Shown here piece after piece: positions 1 through 5,280 of a DNA stretch of 7,962 nt. A program made the position numbers and the translations under genes. The notes below the pieces were generated by a model, which had not been told where the DNA came from, did no database searches, and saw nothing but the letters and a program-made list of their open reading frames with translations. Source of the stretch: MGIIb-O3 sp046710875 (GTDB taxonomy: Archaea; Thermoplasmatota; Poseidoniia; Poseidoniales; Thalassarchaeaceae). Each line of letters opens with the position of its first letter. The stretch's first letter is position 1. The stretch lies in NCBI GenBank assembly GCA_046710875.1, contig JBKEHQ010000055.1:1-7962 (forward strand), given 5' to 3'.

Positions 1-1395
1 TATCGAAATTTTATTTATCAAATCATCCGTATTATTTTGATATTTATTTTCTATTAATTTTAATGGAATTTCGCCTTCTTTAGTTGAGTAATTTAACCAA
101 GGAAGTGGCCTAAATTGACCAATATCTAACTTATCATAGCTTTCAAATTGGGATATTTGTTTTTCTATTATTATTAGTCTTACATTTGGATGTGATTCTA
201 TTAATGATAAAGTTCTTTCAGATAAATCTGTTTTTATATCGAGAACTAAGGGCATTTTACTTTCATGTTTTATTGACCAATAAATTAGAGATTCAATTGA
301 ATTTTTCTTTATTCCTCTCACATCTATATTCTTAGAATATTCATCCTTAGAGAAATTACTAACTCCCCAATCTTTCCTGAATTTTCTCCATGTTGAATCT
401 GAAACTCTAATACGCCTATTTTTTGTTATTTTATCTTTTAATGCAACAAGCCTCTTTTTTCGTTCTTGAATAGATATCCTGGGATGAGATAACTCTATCC
501 AATAGTCAAGTGAATCTAGGGGATATGTCGTATCTTCTGGTTCTAAGCCCCTTAAATCTCCAATCAATAATGCATTTGGTTTTGCTGTTCTTAGTAACAT
601 TGACTTATACAGACTGTCTGTTAAAATCCCAACAATTGGTTCCTTTGGCCTAATTCTGGGAATCATGCCGTGACATTCTCCAAGCGTCCAAATACCTCGA
701 TGATAGGAGCTCTCTGTAAGGGGAGATCTTGGTTTTTCCTTAGGGGCATTAAACCATTTTCCCATGGACGATGATGTTGTCACTTTATCATTCAATATTT
801 TTCCTCTGATTATTCCTATTATCTGTGGCTTCTCAATGTAGGAATCGATGCTCTCAGGATTTAGATTTTTAGGTTCTACATTACTTATTTCCATAGTATC
901 TAAATTAAACCAACGTAAACTGCCTTCATTTAGTGTAGCCCAGTGCCATAATGCCCCTTCGTTTCCACTGGAATCAGGTAATCTATCTGGGATCATAATC
1001 ATGGGAGTTTTCGGACGATTTAGAAATGTAAAAAGAATGTCAGTACCTTCTCGATAAATTATGCTATATTTTTTAGTATCTTTAGGCATTGGCAAGGCTA
1101 TCAATGCCTTAGCCCATTCATCAGAATATAGTGAATTCCAACCTAATGGAGTTAAGCTAATTTTAGCACCTCTTGTCCCAGTAATCAAGTCACTGGAAAC
1201 AAGTCCCTCATCTCTCATTTTTCTTATTTCAGCTGAAGCATGAGGTACTCTTAAATCCACTAAATCTGCCAATTTACTAACTGTTTCTTCTTTTTCGGAA
1301 AGCCTAATCATCAATCTTAAACGATGCTTACTTCTGATACTTTTTGGTGTAATTTTTTCATCTCCTGTTGAGATGTTACCGAAATGATTTGACAC
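1..1395 (-). CDS. Winged-helix regulator-like protein, C-terminus cut by window edge
   Basis: An open frame of 465 codons with no stop runs from a GTG at 1395 to the left edge, so the C-terminus is missing. The start is supported by GAGGAG seven bases upstream and an in-frame TGA further upstream with no other usual start between. Residues about 18-80 read as a winged helix-turn-helix of MarR/ArsR/TrmB style: a basic helix (RSKHRLRLMIRLSEKEE), a helix pair around KLADLVDLRVPHASAEIRKM, then the wing region DEGLVSSDLITGTRGAKISL and a TPLGW motif. The remaining 380 or so residues are not a family I recognise. They look mixed alpha/beta, with hydrophobic strand-like stretches such as EPIVGILTDSLYK and NALLIGDLRG, and a basic middle section. 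No signal peptide or membrane helix is visible. It is divergent from two small winged-helix genes and shares a mirrored promoter element with them, which suggests a transcriptional regulator that may control this locus. The effector and the function of the C-terminal part are unknown. Confidence 0.8.
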   Translation of the reverse strand, partial: MSNHFGNISTGDEKITPKSIRSKHRLRLMIRLSEKEETVSKLADLVDLRVPHASAEIRKMRDEGLVSSDLITGTRGAKISLTPLGWNSLYSDEWAKALIALPMPKDTKKYSIIYREGTDILFTFLNRPKTPMIMIPDRLPDSSGNEGALWHWATLNEGSLRWFNLDTMEISNVEPKNLNPESIDSYIEKPQIIGIIRGKILNDKVTTSSSMGKWFNAPKEKPRSPLTESSYHRGIWTLGECHGMIPRIRPKEPIVGILTDSLYKSMLLRTAKPNALLIGDLRGLEPEDTTYPLDSLDYWIELSHPRISIQERKKRLVALKDKITKNRRIRVSDSTWRKFRKDWGVSNFSKDEYSKNIDVRGIKKNSIESLIYWSIKHESKMPLVLDIKTDLSERTLSLIESHPNVRLIIIEKQISQFESYDKLDIGQFRPLPWLNYSTKEGEIPLKLIENKYQNNTDDLINKISI

Positions 1396-1402
1396 TAATT
1401 TA

Positions 1403-1408
1403 CTCCTC
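1403..1408 (-). promoter_or_regulatory. Shine-Dalgarno site (GAGGAG) deciding the GTG start at 1395
   Basis: On the minus strand GAGGAG is followed by seven bases and GTG. This is a strong match to the 16S rRNA 3' end, and the only plausible start after the upstream in-frame TGA. It supports translation of the long left-edge gene from GTG. Confidence 0.75.
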
Positions 1409-1431
1409 TGAATTAATCTAAATCAATTATG

Positions 1432-1460
1432 TGTATAAAATTTACTGTTGTAGTTACATT
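1432..1460 (-). promoter_or_regulatory. Leftward promoter: AATGTAACTAC element plus TATACA box
   Basis: Read on the minus strand, AATGTAACTAC (1460-1450) is followed by 12 bases (AACAGTAAATTT) and then TATACA (1437-1432), which ends 36 bases before the GTG start at 1395. The geometry fits an archaeal TATA box with a short leader of about 10-15 bases. The 11-base element occupies the BRE/upstream-activator position. The same element and spacing recur in mirror orientation at 1545-1573, so the element is likely a shared regulator or BRE-like site. The core promoter call rests on position and composition only. Confidence 0.6.
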
Positions 1461-1544
1461 TAGTTAAGTATTTCTATTGGAAATCTTATGTCTATTTAAT
1501 TATGAAGTTTAAACATCTTAAATATACTACATTTTTCACAACAT

Positions 1545-1573
1545 AATGTAACTACCAATGGTAATAATATACA
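1545..1573 (+). promoter_or_regulatory. Rightward promoter: AATGTAACTAC element plus TATACA box
   Basis: AATGTAACTAC (1545-1555), 12 bases (CAATGGTAATAA), then TATACA (1568-1573): the same element and exact spacing as the leftward promoter. TATACA ends 35 bases before an ATG at 1609, matching the TATA-to-start distance of other genes in this window, and 79 bases before the probable start of the first small gene at 1653. It should drive the leader ORF and the two small winged-helix genes. A second AT-rich, imperfect inverted repeat (GGTAATA at 1560-1566 against TATTACC at 1582-1588) overlaps it. Confidence 0.6.
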
Positions 1574-1608
1574 GAAGCATTATATTACCCCCCGCTCTCC
1601 TGAGTAAC

Positions 1609-1638
1609 ATGGTTAGTTTAGCCGGACTATATCAGTAA
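1609..1638 (+). CDS. Putative 9-codon leader ORF (MVSLAGLYQ)
   Basis: ATG at 1609 opens a nine-residue frame, MVSLAGLYQ, ending at TAA 1636-1638. The ATG lies 35 bases after the TATACA box, the distance at which true start codons sit in this window, so it would be the first start codon on the rightward transcript. Its stop codon overlaps the strong SD (AAGGAGG, 1638-1644) of the following gene. That is the arrangement expected for termination-reinitiation or a leader-peptide switch. The peptide has no run of one amino acid to suggest a classical attenuator. A chance ORF this short is entirely possible, so the call rests on its position and not on its sequence. Confidence 0.35.
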   Translation: MVSLAGLYQ

Positions 1639-1644
1639 AGGAGG
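1638..1644 (+). promoter_or_regulatory. Shine-Dalgarno site (AAGGAGG) for the first small winged-helix gene
   Basis: A perfect AAGGAGG core precedes ATA at 1653 by eight bases and ATT at 1650 by five. No ATG, GTG or TTG in the gene's frame lies near it, so the SD itself points to a non-standard start. Bases 1596-1601 (TCTCCT), close to the predicted transcript start, can pair with 1639-1644 (AGGAGG, one G-U pair) and could mask it. Confidence 0.7.
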
Positions 1645-1652
1645 CATTCATT

Positions 1653-1913
1653 ATAGAAATAGAAATTGTACGTAAGAGTATTAGAAATTTCTTAAATAAT
1701 AAACCAAGGAATACTGCAGAAATTTCATCTTGGTTATCTCAAATGAATATTTCTCTGAATTTGGATTTAGCAAAATTTCTCGAAGCTGATGATTTTATTG
1801 TCCGTATTGGCGAAGTACGTAATAGTGGCGTCATAGATCCTTCACATTCACTGTCAGAGTGGGCCACGATGGATTGGACTGACCATCACGGAAGGAAGTC
1901 AGAAATTAATTAA
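1653..1913 (+). CDS. Small winged-helix-like protein with non-canonical start codon
   Basis: An 86-codon frame begins at ATA 1653 (or ATT 1650) after a perfect SD and ends at TAA 1911-1913. The first in-frame ATG is codon 31, in the middle of what looks like a continuous domain, so it is unlikely to be the start. Residues 7-30 (RKSIRNFLNNKPRNTAEISS and following) resemble the first two helices of a winged helix. Residues 38-58 (DLAKFLEADDFIVRIGEVR) fit a recognition helix and wing strand. The C-terminus is polar and Trp/His-containing. It aligns with the next gene product: R7, I10, F13 and L14 are in the same register, NTAEI matches NTTEI one residue offset, and both are 86 residues, so the pair is probably a tandem duplication. 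Either the start codon is truly ATA/ATT or an ATG has mutated and the gene is decaying. The role is unknown; DNA binding is inferred. Confidence 0.6.
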   Translation: MEIEIVRKSIRNFLNNKPRNTAEISSWLSQMNISLNLDLAKFLEADDFIVRIGEVRNSGVIDPSHSLSEWATMDWTDHHGRKSEIN

Positions 1914-1919
1914 TTTGAA

Positions 1920-1924
1920 TGGAG
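1920..1924 (+). promoter_or_regulatory. Shine-Dalgarno site (TGGAG) choosing ATG 1934
   Basis: TGGAG lies nine bases before ATG 1934, whereas an earlier in-frame ATG at 1919 has no SD and overlaps this site. The internal ATG is therefore the better start, giving an 86-residue product equal in length to its upstream neighbour. Confidence 0.55.
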
Positions 1925-1933
1925 TTAAAGAAT

Positions 1934-2194
1934 ATGAGGACAACAAGATTAAGGCAAAAAATAAAAAAATTTTTAGATTTAAGGGGAGAAGCAAATACTA
2001 CTGAAATTTTGGAACATGTTAATTCTACTATGAGGCATGGGACTACTCCTCAACAACTTGGAAATGTTTTATCTAAGGATAAGGACATCCTTAAAATTGC
2101 AACTACTAAGAGAGGTGGAGCATTATCTGGCAGATATGAGATATGTGTCTGGCAATTAAGGCCTGGTACTTTGGAATCTGAAAATAATATATGA
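1934..2194 (+). CDS. Small winged-helix-like protein
   Basis: An 86-residue basic protein starting MRTTRLRQKIKKFLDLRG. Residues 5-32 fit the first helices of a winged helix (KIKKFLDL, then NTTEILEHVNSTM). TTPQQLGNVLSKDKDILKI at about 37-55 reads as a recognition helix followed by a wing strand, and the KRGGALSGRYEICVWQL stretch forms the wing hairpin and final strand. No signal peptide or membrane segment is present. The gene starts 20 bases after the previous small gene ends, so the two should share a transcript. It could start at ATG 1919 (91 residues), but the SD favours 1934. The product is probably a DNA-binding regulator or chromatin-type protein; I do not recognise a named family. It ends two bases from the convergent aldolase stop codon. 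Confidence 0.75.
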   Translation: MRTTRLRQKIKKFLDLRGEANTTEILEHVNSTMRHGTTPQQLGNVLSKDKDILKIATTKRGGALSGRYEICVWQLRPGTLESENNI

Positions 2195-2196
2195 GA

Positions 2197-3204
2197 TTAT
2201 TCTAGTTCAGGATTCCATTCACCGGTTCTAGCTTTATGATTCATAAAAGCCCTCTTGAGGAAGGCCCTTTGACTAGATTCAGGTGTTCCTACTGCCCATT
2301 CCTTTAATGCAGCAGCCTGCAACGCTCTACCGTAAGAATATGATAATTCCCAAGGATATTCAACATTTATTTTATTCATTATATTGAGGTGTGCTGTTGC
2401 ATCTTCATCAGATTGCCCACCTGAAAGGAATGCAATCCCTGCAATTCCTTTTGGAACATTCTCAATTAGGCACTTTACTGTTAGGCTTGCAACTTCTTCT
2501 CTTGTTATTTTTTCTGAACTACTAATTCCAGGCAATATCATATTTGGCTTCAATATTGCCCCTGGAAGATGAACTCCTTGTATTGAACATTCTAAAAATG
2601 TCATTGCTAATATCTTTGAGGTAATATCAAAGCATACTTTGGAAGAATGATCTCCATCCATCAAAACCTCTGGCTCAATTATTGGCACCATTCCCTGTTC
2701 TTGACATATTGCAGCATATCTAGCCAATGCGTGCGCATTGACTTTGATACATGCTTCACTAGGAATATTATCTGAAATTCTTATAACTGCCCTCCATTTT
2801 GCGAATCTAGCACCCAATTTGTAATAATTAATGCATCTTTCCCTTAAATTATCTAATCCTTCGGTAATTTTTTCTCCTTTATGATTAGCTAATTCTTTCG
2901 CTCCAGTGTCAACCTTAATTCCGGGATAAACTCCTCTTAGTATCATCGCTTCTGGTATTGTTTCGCCATTATCCATTAATTGTGTAATAGTTTCATCAAA
3001 AAGTATGACTCCGCTAATTGAATTCTCATAATCTGGAGATGAAAATAGATTTACTCTATATTCTCTCCTACTAATTTCAGATGCTTTAATTCCCACGGCC
3101 TCCAATCGATTTGACATGGTTCCGTTACTTTCATCAGCGGCTAAAATTCCTTTCCCTTCAGCAACTAAATCATTCGCAATCTTCTCTAAACTGTTAATAT
3201 CCAT
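2197..3204 (-). CDS. fba: Fructose-bisphosphate aldolase, class I
   Basis: Cytoplasmic aldolase interconverting fructose 1,6-bisphosphate with dihydroxyacetone phosphate and glyceraldehyde 3-phosphate. At 335 residues it is slightly shorter than the roughly 360 of animal enzymes. It is the classical eukaryotic/proteobacterial class I type, not the short archaeal DhnA/FbaB type. Visible active-site equivalents are D24 in GKGILAADES, K97 in YPGIKVDTG, K136 in ARFAKWRAV, E177 in IIEPEVL and the Schiff-base lysine K219 in AILKPNMILPG. FLSGGQSDEDAT is the conserved phosphate-binding loop. The ATG at 3204 gives the usual N-terminus. Only a weak AGGGAT precedes it, and no TATA box is seen in the 61-base gap after glpX, so it is probably co-transcribed with glpX. 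The C-terminus ends EWNPELE, without the Tyr found at the end of animal enzymes. Beside a fructose-bisphosphatase, it is likely to work in gluconeogenesis as well as glycolysis. Confidence 0.95.
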   Translation of the reverse strand: MDINSLEKIANDLVAEGKGILAADESNGTMSNRLEAVGIKASEISRREYRVNLFSSPDYENSISGVILFDETITQLMDNGETIPEAMILRGVYPGIKVDTGAKELANHKGEKITEGLDNLRERCINYYKLGARFAKWRAVIRISDNIPSEACIKVNAHALARYAAICQEQGMVPIIEPEVLMDGDHSSKVCFDITSKILAMTFLECSIQGVHLPGAILKPNMILPGISSSEKITREEVASLTVKCLIENVPKGIAGIAFLSGGQSDEDATAHLNIMNKINVEYPWELSYSYGRALQAAALKEWAVGTPESSQRAFLKRAFMNHKARTGEWNPELE

Positions 3205-3265
3205 GCTATCCCTATTTCGTCGGAAATGGACTTAGGAAATGAATCCATCGCCCTAGGTTGATCAT

Positions 3266-4219
3266 TTATCTTTCAGAAGTCAATATTTTATGTGCATTAT
3301 TATGGACATCTATGATCTCAGATTGAACTATATATTTCCCATTTTCATTCTTCTTAACTCCGTTAGTTCTACCATCACAAACTCCAGTGCCAATAAATAT
3401 TGCATCATTAGAAGAACATAATTCGTCCCTGTCCCAAATTTTTTCTATATCCTCATCTATCATTTTCTCTGCTCTTTCTCTATGTCCTTCATTTTTAAAA
3501 ACTAATCTGCCCTCAAATGGTGCATCTAGTCCTCTTAATGCAGTTGCCGTAATTACTCCTTCAGGTGCTGCACCTATTCCCATCAACATATCAATCTCTG
3601 AATTAGGGTCTGCAGCATCTAGAGCCGCGGAAACATCTCCATCACCAATTAATCTGATATCTACATTATATTCTTTCAATTCTTTTATCAATTCAATATG
3701 CCTTGGTCTGTCCATAACTACTACTTTCAACTCGCTTGAATTTTTACCCAATGCTGAGCATGCAGCCTCAATATTATATGATGCACCTGCATCTAAACTA
3801 ATTTCTCCAATCAGTTCAGAGGATCCGGCTATTTTGTCCATATAGCAATCTGGTGCATGCAATAACTCTCCTCTTGGCGCAGCTGCAAGAACCGCCATTG
3901 CATTGGGTAAGTTATATGCTACATGATTAGTACATTCTAATGGATCTACGGCTATATCTATAGAAATTGCCTCAGGAACTCCTTGCATGGATCCTAATGG
4001 CTCTCCAATCCATAGCATGGGGGCATCATCTCTTTCGCCCTCTCCAATTGCCACTCTCCCATCAAAAGGGACAGTATCGAATACTTTTCTCATGGCTTCA
4101 ACTGCTGCTCCATCCGCTGCTTTACCGTCGTTACGCCCAATCCATGCTGAAGCAGCTATTGCCGCAGATTCTGTTGCCTCCAGAAAATACTTCTCCAAGT
4201 CCCTTGTTAACATGCTCAC
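3266..4219 (-). CDS. glpX: Fructose-1,6-bisphosphatase class II (GlpX family)
   Basis: Hydrolyses fructose 1,6-bisphosphate to fructose 6-phosphate, the committed gluconeogenic step, with divalent metal. The 317 residues match the GlpX family length. Motifs in order are GKAADGAAVEAMR (32-44), GEGERDDAPML (59-69) with its acidic metal ligands, DIAVDPLECTN (88-98), PRHIELIKEL, the DGDVSAAL loop, and GIGAAPEGVITATALR. The expected DPxEGT motif reads DPLECT: the very conserved glycine is C96 (codon TGT, one base from GGT), which could affect the metal/phosphate site. The start is GTG at 4219, ten bases after the moaC stop; ATG 4213 two codons on is the alternative, and neither has a clear SD. The tight spacing suggests co-transcription with moaC and fba. 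Most archaea use a bifunctional FBP aldolase/phosphatase instead, so this gene was possibly acquired from bacteria. Confidence 0.93.
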   Translation of the reverse strand: MSMLTRDLEKYFLEATESAAIAASAWIGRNDGKAADGAAVEAMRKVFDTVPFDGRVAIGEGERDDAPMLWIGEPLGSMQGVPEAISIDIAVDPLECTNHVAYNLPNAMAVLAAAPRGELLHAPDCYMDKIAGSSELIGEISLDAGASYNIEAACSALGKNSSELKVVVMDRPRHIELIKELKEYNVDIRLIGDGDVSAALDAADPNSEIDMLMGIGAAPEGVITATALRGLDAPFEGRLVFKNEGHRERAEKMIDEDIEKIWDRDELCSSNDAIFIGTGVCDGRTNGVKKNENGKYIVQSEIIDVHNNAHKILTSER

Positions 4220-4229
4220 CGCATAGCGA

Positions 4230-4697
4230 CTAGGAATTCAATTGTGCGGTCGATGTTTTATTCTTTTCTAAAATTTTAATATCAACAATTTTTGTATTTG
4301 GATACTGGCCATCTATATTTTTTTCATTAGATTTTAGCATATCCCATGCACATAATAATCCTGTAGTGACTCCACACAAAGCCTCCATTTCAACTCCAGT
4401 GTTCCAATGAGAAATGACCGAAACTGTACATCTTAAATGACCTTCTTCAATATTCCATTTTACATTACAGCCCTCTATGGGGATTGTGTGGCAATGAGGA
4501 ATCATTCGGGGAGTATCTTTCACTGCTTGAATTGCTGCAACAGTGGAAGCCTCACGGACATCTCCTTTACTAGTTCTTCCAGATTCAATTAAATCTATTG
4601 ATTCATTATTCAATTTGATTAAGCCTGTTGCAATTGCAGACCTTTTTACCTTTGGTTTCGAGCTAATATCAATGATGCCATCCAAACCTTCACTCAT
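4230..4697 (-). CDS. moaC: Cyclic pyranopterin monophosphate synthase MoaC
   Basis: Molybdenum cofactor biosynthesis: converts the MoaA product (3',8-cyclo-7,8-dihydro-GTP) into cyclic pyranopterin monophosphate. The length of 155 residues is normal (about 160 in E. coli). Catalytic equivalents are visible: K44 in SKGDVREAS, H70 in IPHCHTIPIEG, E103 and E105 in TGVEMEAL, and D119 and K122 in WDMLKSNEK. The PHCHxIPI form is typical of archaeal MoaC. The ATG at 4697 has no SD and lies 35 bases from a good TATA-like box, fitting a short-leader archaeal transcript. It heads the inferred moaC-glpX-fba unit. moaE lies just upstream on the same strand with its own 3' T-tract between, so the two Moa genes may be separately transcribed. 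Confidence 0.95.
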   Translation of the reverse strand: MSEGLDGIIDISSKPKVKRSAIATGLIKLNNESIDLIESGRTSKGDVREASTVAAIQAVKDTPRMIPHCHTIPIEGCNVKWNIEEGHLRCTVSVISHWNTGVEMEALCGVTTGLLCAWDMLKSNEKNIDGQYPNTKIVDIKILEKNKTSTAQLNS

Positions 4698-4732
4698 AAT
4701 ATCGTTTCTAGTAACGTAGACATATATTTGAA

Positions 4733-4742
4733 TATTTATAAA
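4733..4742 (-). promoter_or_regulatory. TATA box of moaC (TTTATAAATA)
   Basis: On the minus strand TTTATAAATA ends 35 bases before the moaC ATG, the same distance as the other TATA-like boxes here. A second AT-rich candidate, TTTTATAAAA at about 4752-4761, lies 54 bases from the start and is less well placed. Confidence 0.55.
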
Positions 4743-4746
4743 AAAA
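4740..4746 (-). terminator. T-tract terminator candidate after moaE
   Basis: On the minus strand a run of seven T (preceded by CTAGTC) lies about 30 bases after the moaE stop codon. Archaeal intrinsic termination needs only such T-tracts. It overlaps the moaC TATA box, so termination and initiation signals share the same bases. No strong hairpin is seen. Confidence 0.4.
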
Positions 4747-4776
4747 GACTAGTTTTATAAAATTTTACTATAATTT

Positions 4777-5199
4777 CTAACCTAAACCTTTTTTCCAAAT
4801 AACTCCATCTTCTCTTACTTCTTTTTTCCACAATGGTGCTTGACTTTTTAACTCATCAATTAGCCAACTACATGCAATAAAACCTTCCTTTCTGTGTGTT
4901 GATGCAACATGGATGCAAACAATAGGTTCCTTTGGCCTCACTCTTCCAATCCGATGTGAAATAATTACTTTTTTAACTCCAAATTTTTCAATAGATTCAT
5001 TACCCAATCTTCTTAATATATTTGGTAATTTTTCTTCCCACGCATCAAAAATTAATTCTTTTATTTTTATTGAATCTTCAATCCCCCTTGTCAAGCCTAT
5101 GAATGAAACTATACTGCCACAATCATCTGAATCTATCATTTTCCTTAACTCATCCGGCTTAAGTTTGTCAGACTCTATTGTTATTATTACGTCCTTCAC
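4777..5199 (-). CDS. moaE: Molybdopterin synthase catalytic subunit MoaE
   Basis: Large subunit of molybdopterin synthase; with the thiocarboxylated MoaD it inserts the two dithiolene sulfurs into cyclic pyranopterin monophosphate. From GTG 5199 the product has 140 residues, close to the usual 140-150, and begins KDVIITIESDKLKPDEL as expected for the family. Conserved points are GSIVSFIGLTRG (R38), ISHRIGRVRPKEPIV, VASTHRKEGFIACSWLIDEL, and the active-site lysines K118 and K125 in LKSQAPLWKKE. A longer frame from ATG 5301 would add a low-complexity N-terminus and overlap the divergent oxidoreductase gene, so GTG is preferred; GGGTG four bases before it is a weak SD. No moaD, moaA or moaB is in the window. 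Confidence 0.92.
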   Translation of the reverse strand: MKDVIITIESDKLKPDELRKMIDSDDCGSIVSFIGLTRGIEDSIKIKELIFDAWEEKLPNILRRLGNESIEKFGVKKVIISHRIGRVRPKEPIVCIHVASTHRKEGFIACSWLIDELKSQAPLWKKEVREDGVIWKKGLG

Positions 5200-5252
5200 G
5201 TTACACCCATGGTACGCTGAGACTTGAATACAGCGGAAATTACCCAATTGTT

Positions 5253-5267
5253 GAAGTTTAGAACTTC
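5253..5267. promoter_or_regulatory. Perfect 15-base palindrome, candidate operator
   Basis: GAAGTT-TAG-AACTTC, with six-base perfect arms and a three-base centre, lies in the 81-base space between the divergent moaE and oxidoreductase starts, 13 bases before the ATG at 5281. Its place and symmetry fit a dimeric repressor site acting on one or both genes. No convincing TATA box is visible for either gene here, so the promoter itself remains undefined. Confidence 0.4.
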
Positions 5268-5280
5268 CTCCGTTATATGT

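Noticed and set aside
848..1243. Two short plus-strand frames (848-1057 and 1061-1243)
   Set aside because: They lie antisense within the continuous 465-codon minus-strand frame and show no domain, SD or promoter.
1396..1652. tRNA, small structured RNA or CRISPR repeat in the longest non-coding stretch
   Set aside because: No cloverleaf, no regularly spaced repeats; the repeats present are the two promoter elements and short inverted repeats already described.
1609..1913. The leader ORF as the true start of the first small gene joined by a frameshift
   Set aside because: It ends at its own TAA exactly at a perfect SD, and the downstream frame at 1653 gives a full-length paralogue without it.
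2384..2572. 62-codon plus-strand frame inside fba
   Set aside because: Antisense shadow of the aldolase; the opposite strand carries conserved active-site motifs.
3387..4233. Several plus-strand open frames across glpX
   Set aside because: They are antisense shadows of a clearly conserved GlpX coding sequence, Ser/Pro/Leu-rich without domain features.
5224..5280. TTG start for the flavoprotein giving 19 extra residues
   Set aside because: The Rossmann strand and GAGLSG motif begin right after ATG 5281, and the extension covers the palindrome and most of the divergent regulatory space.
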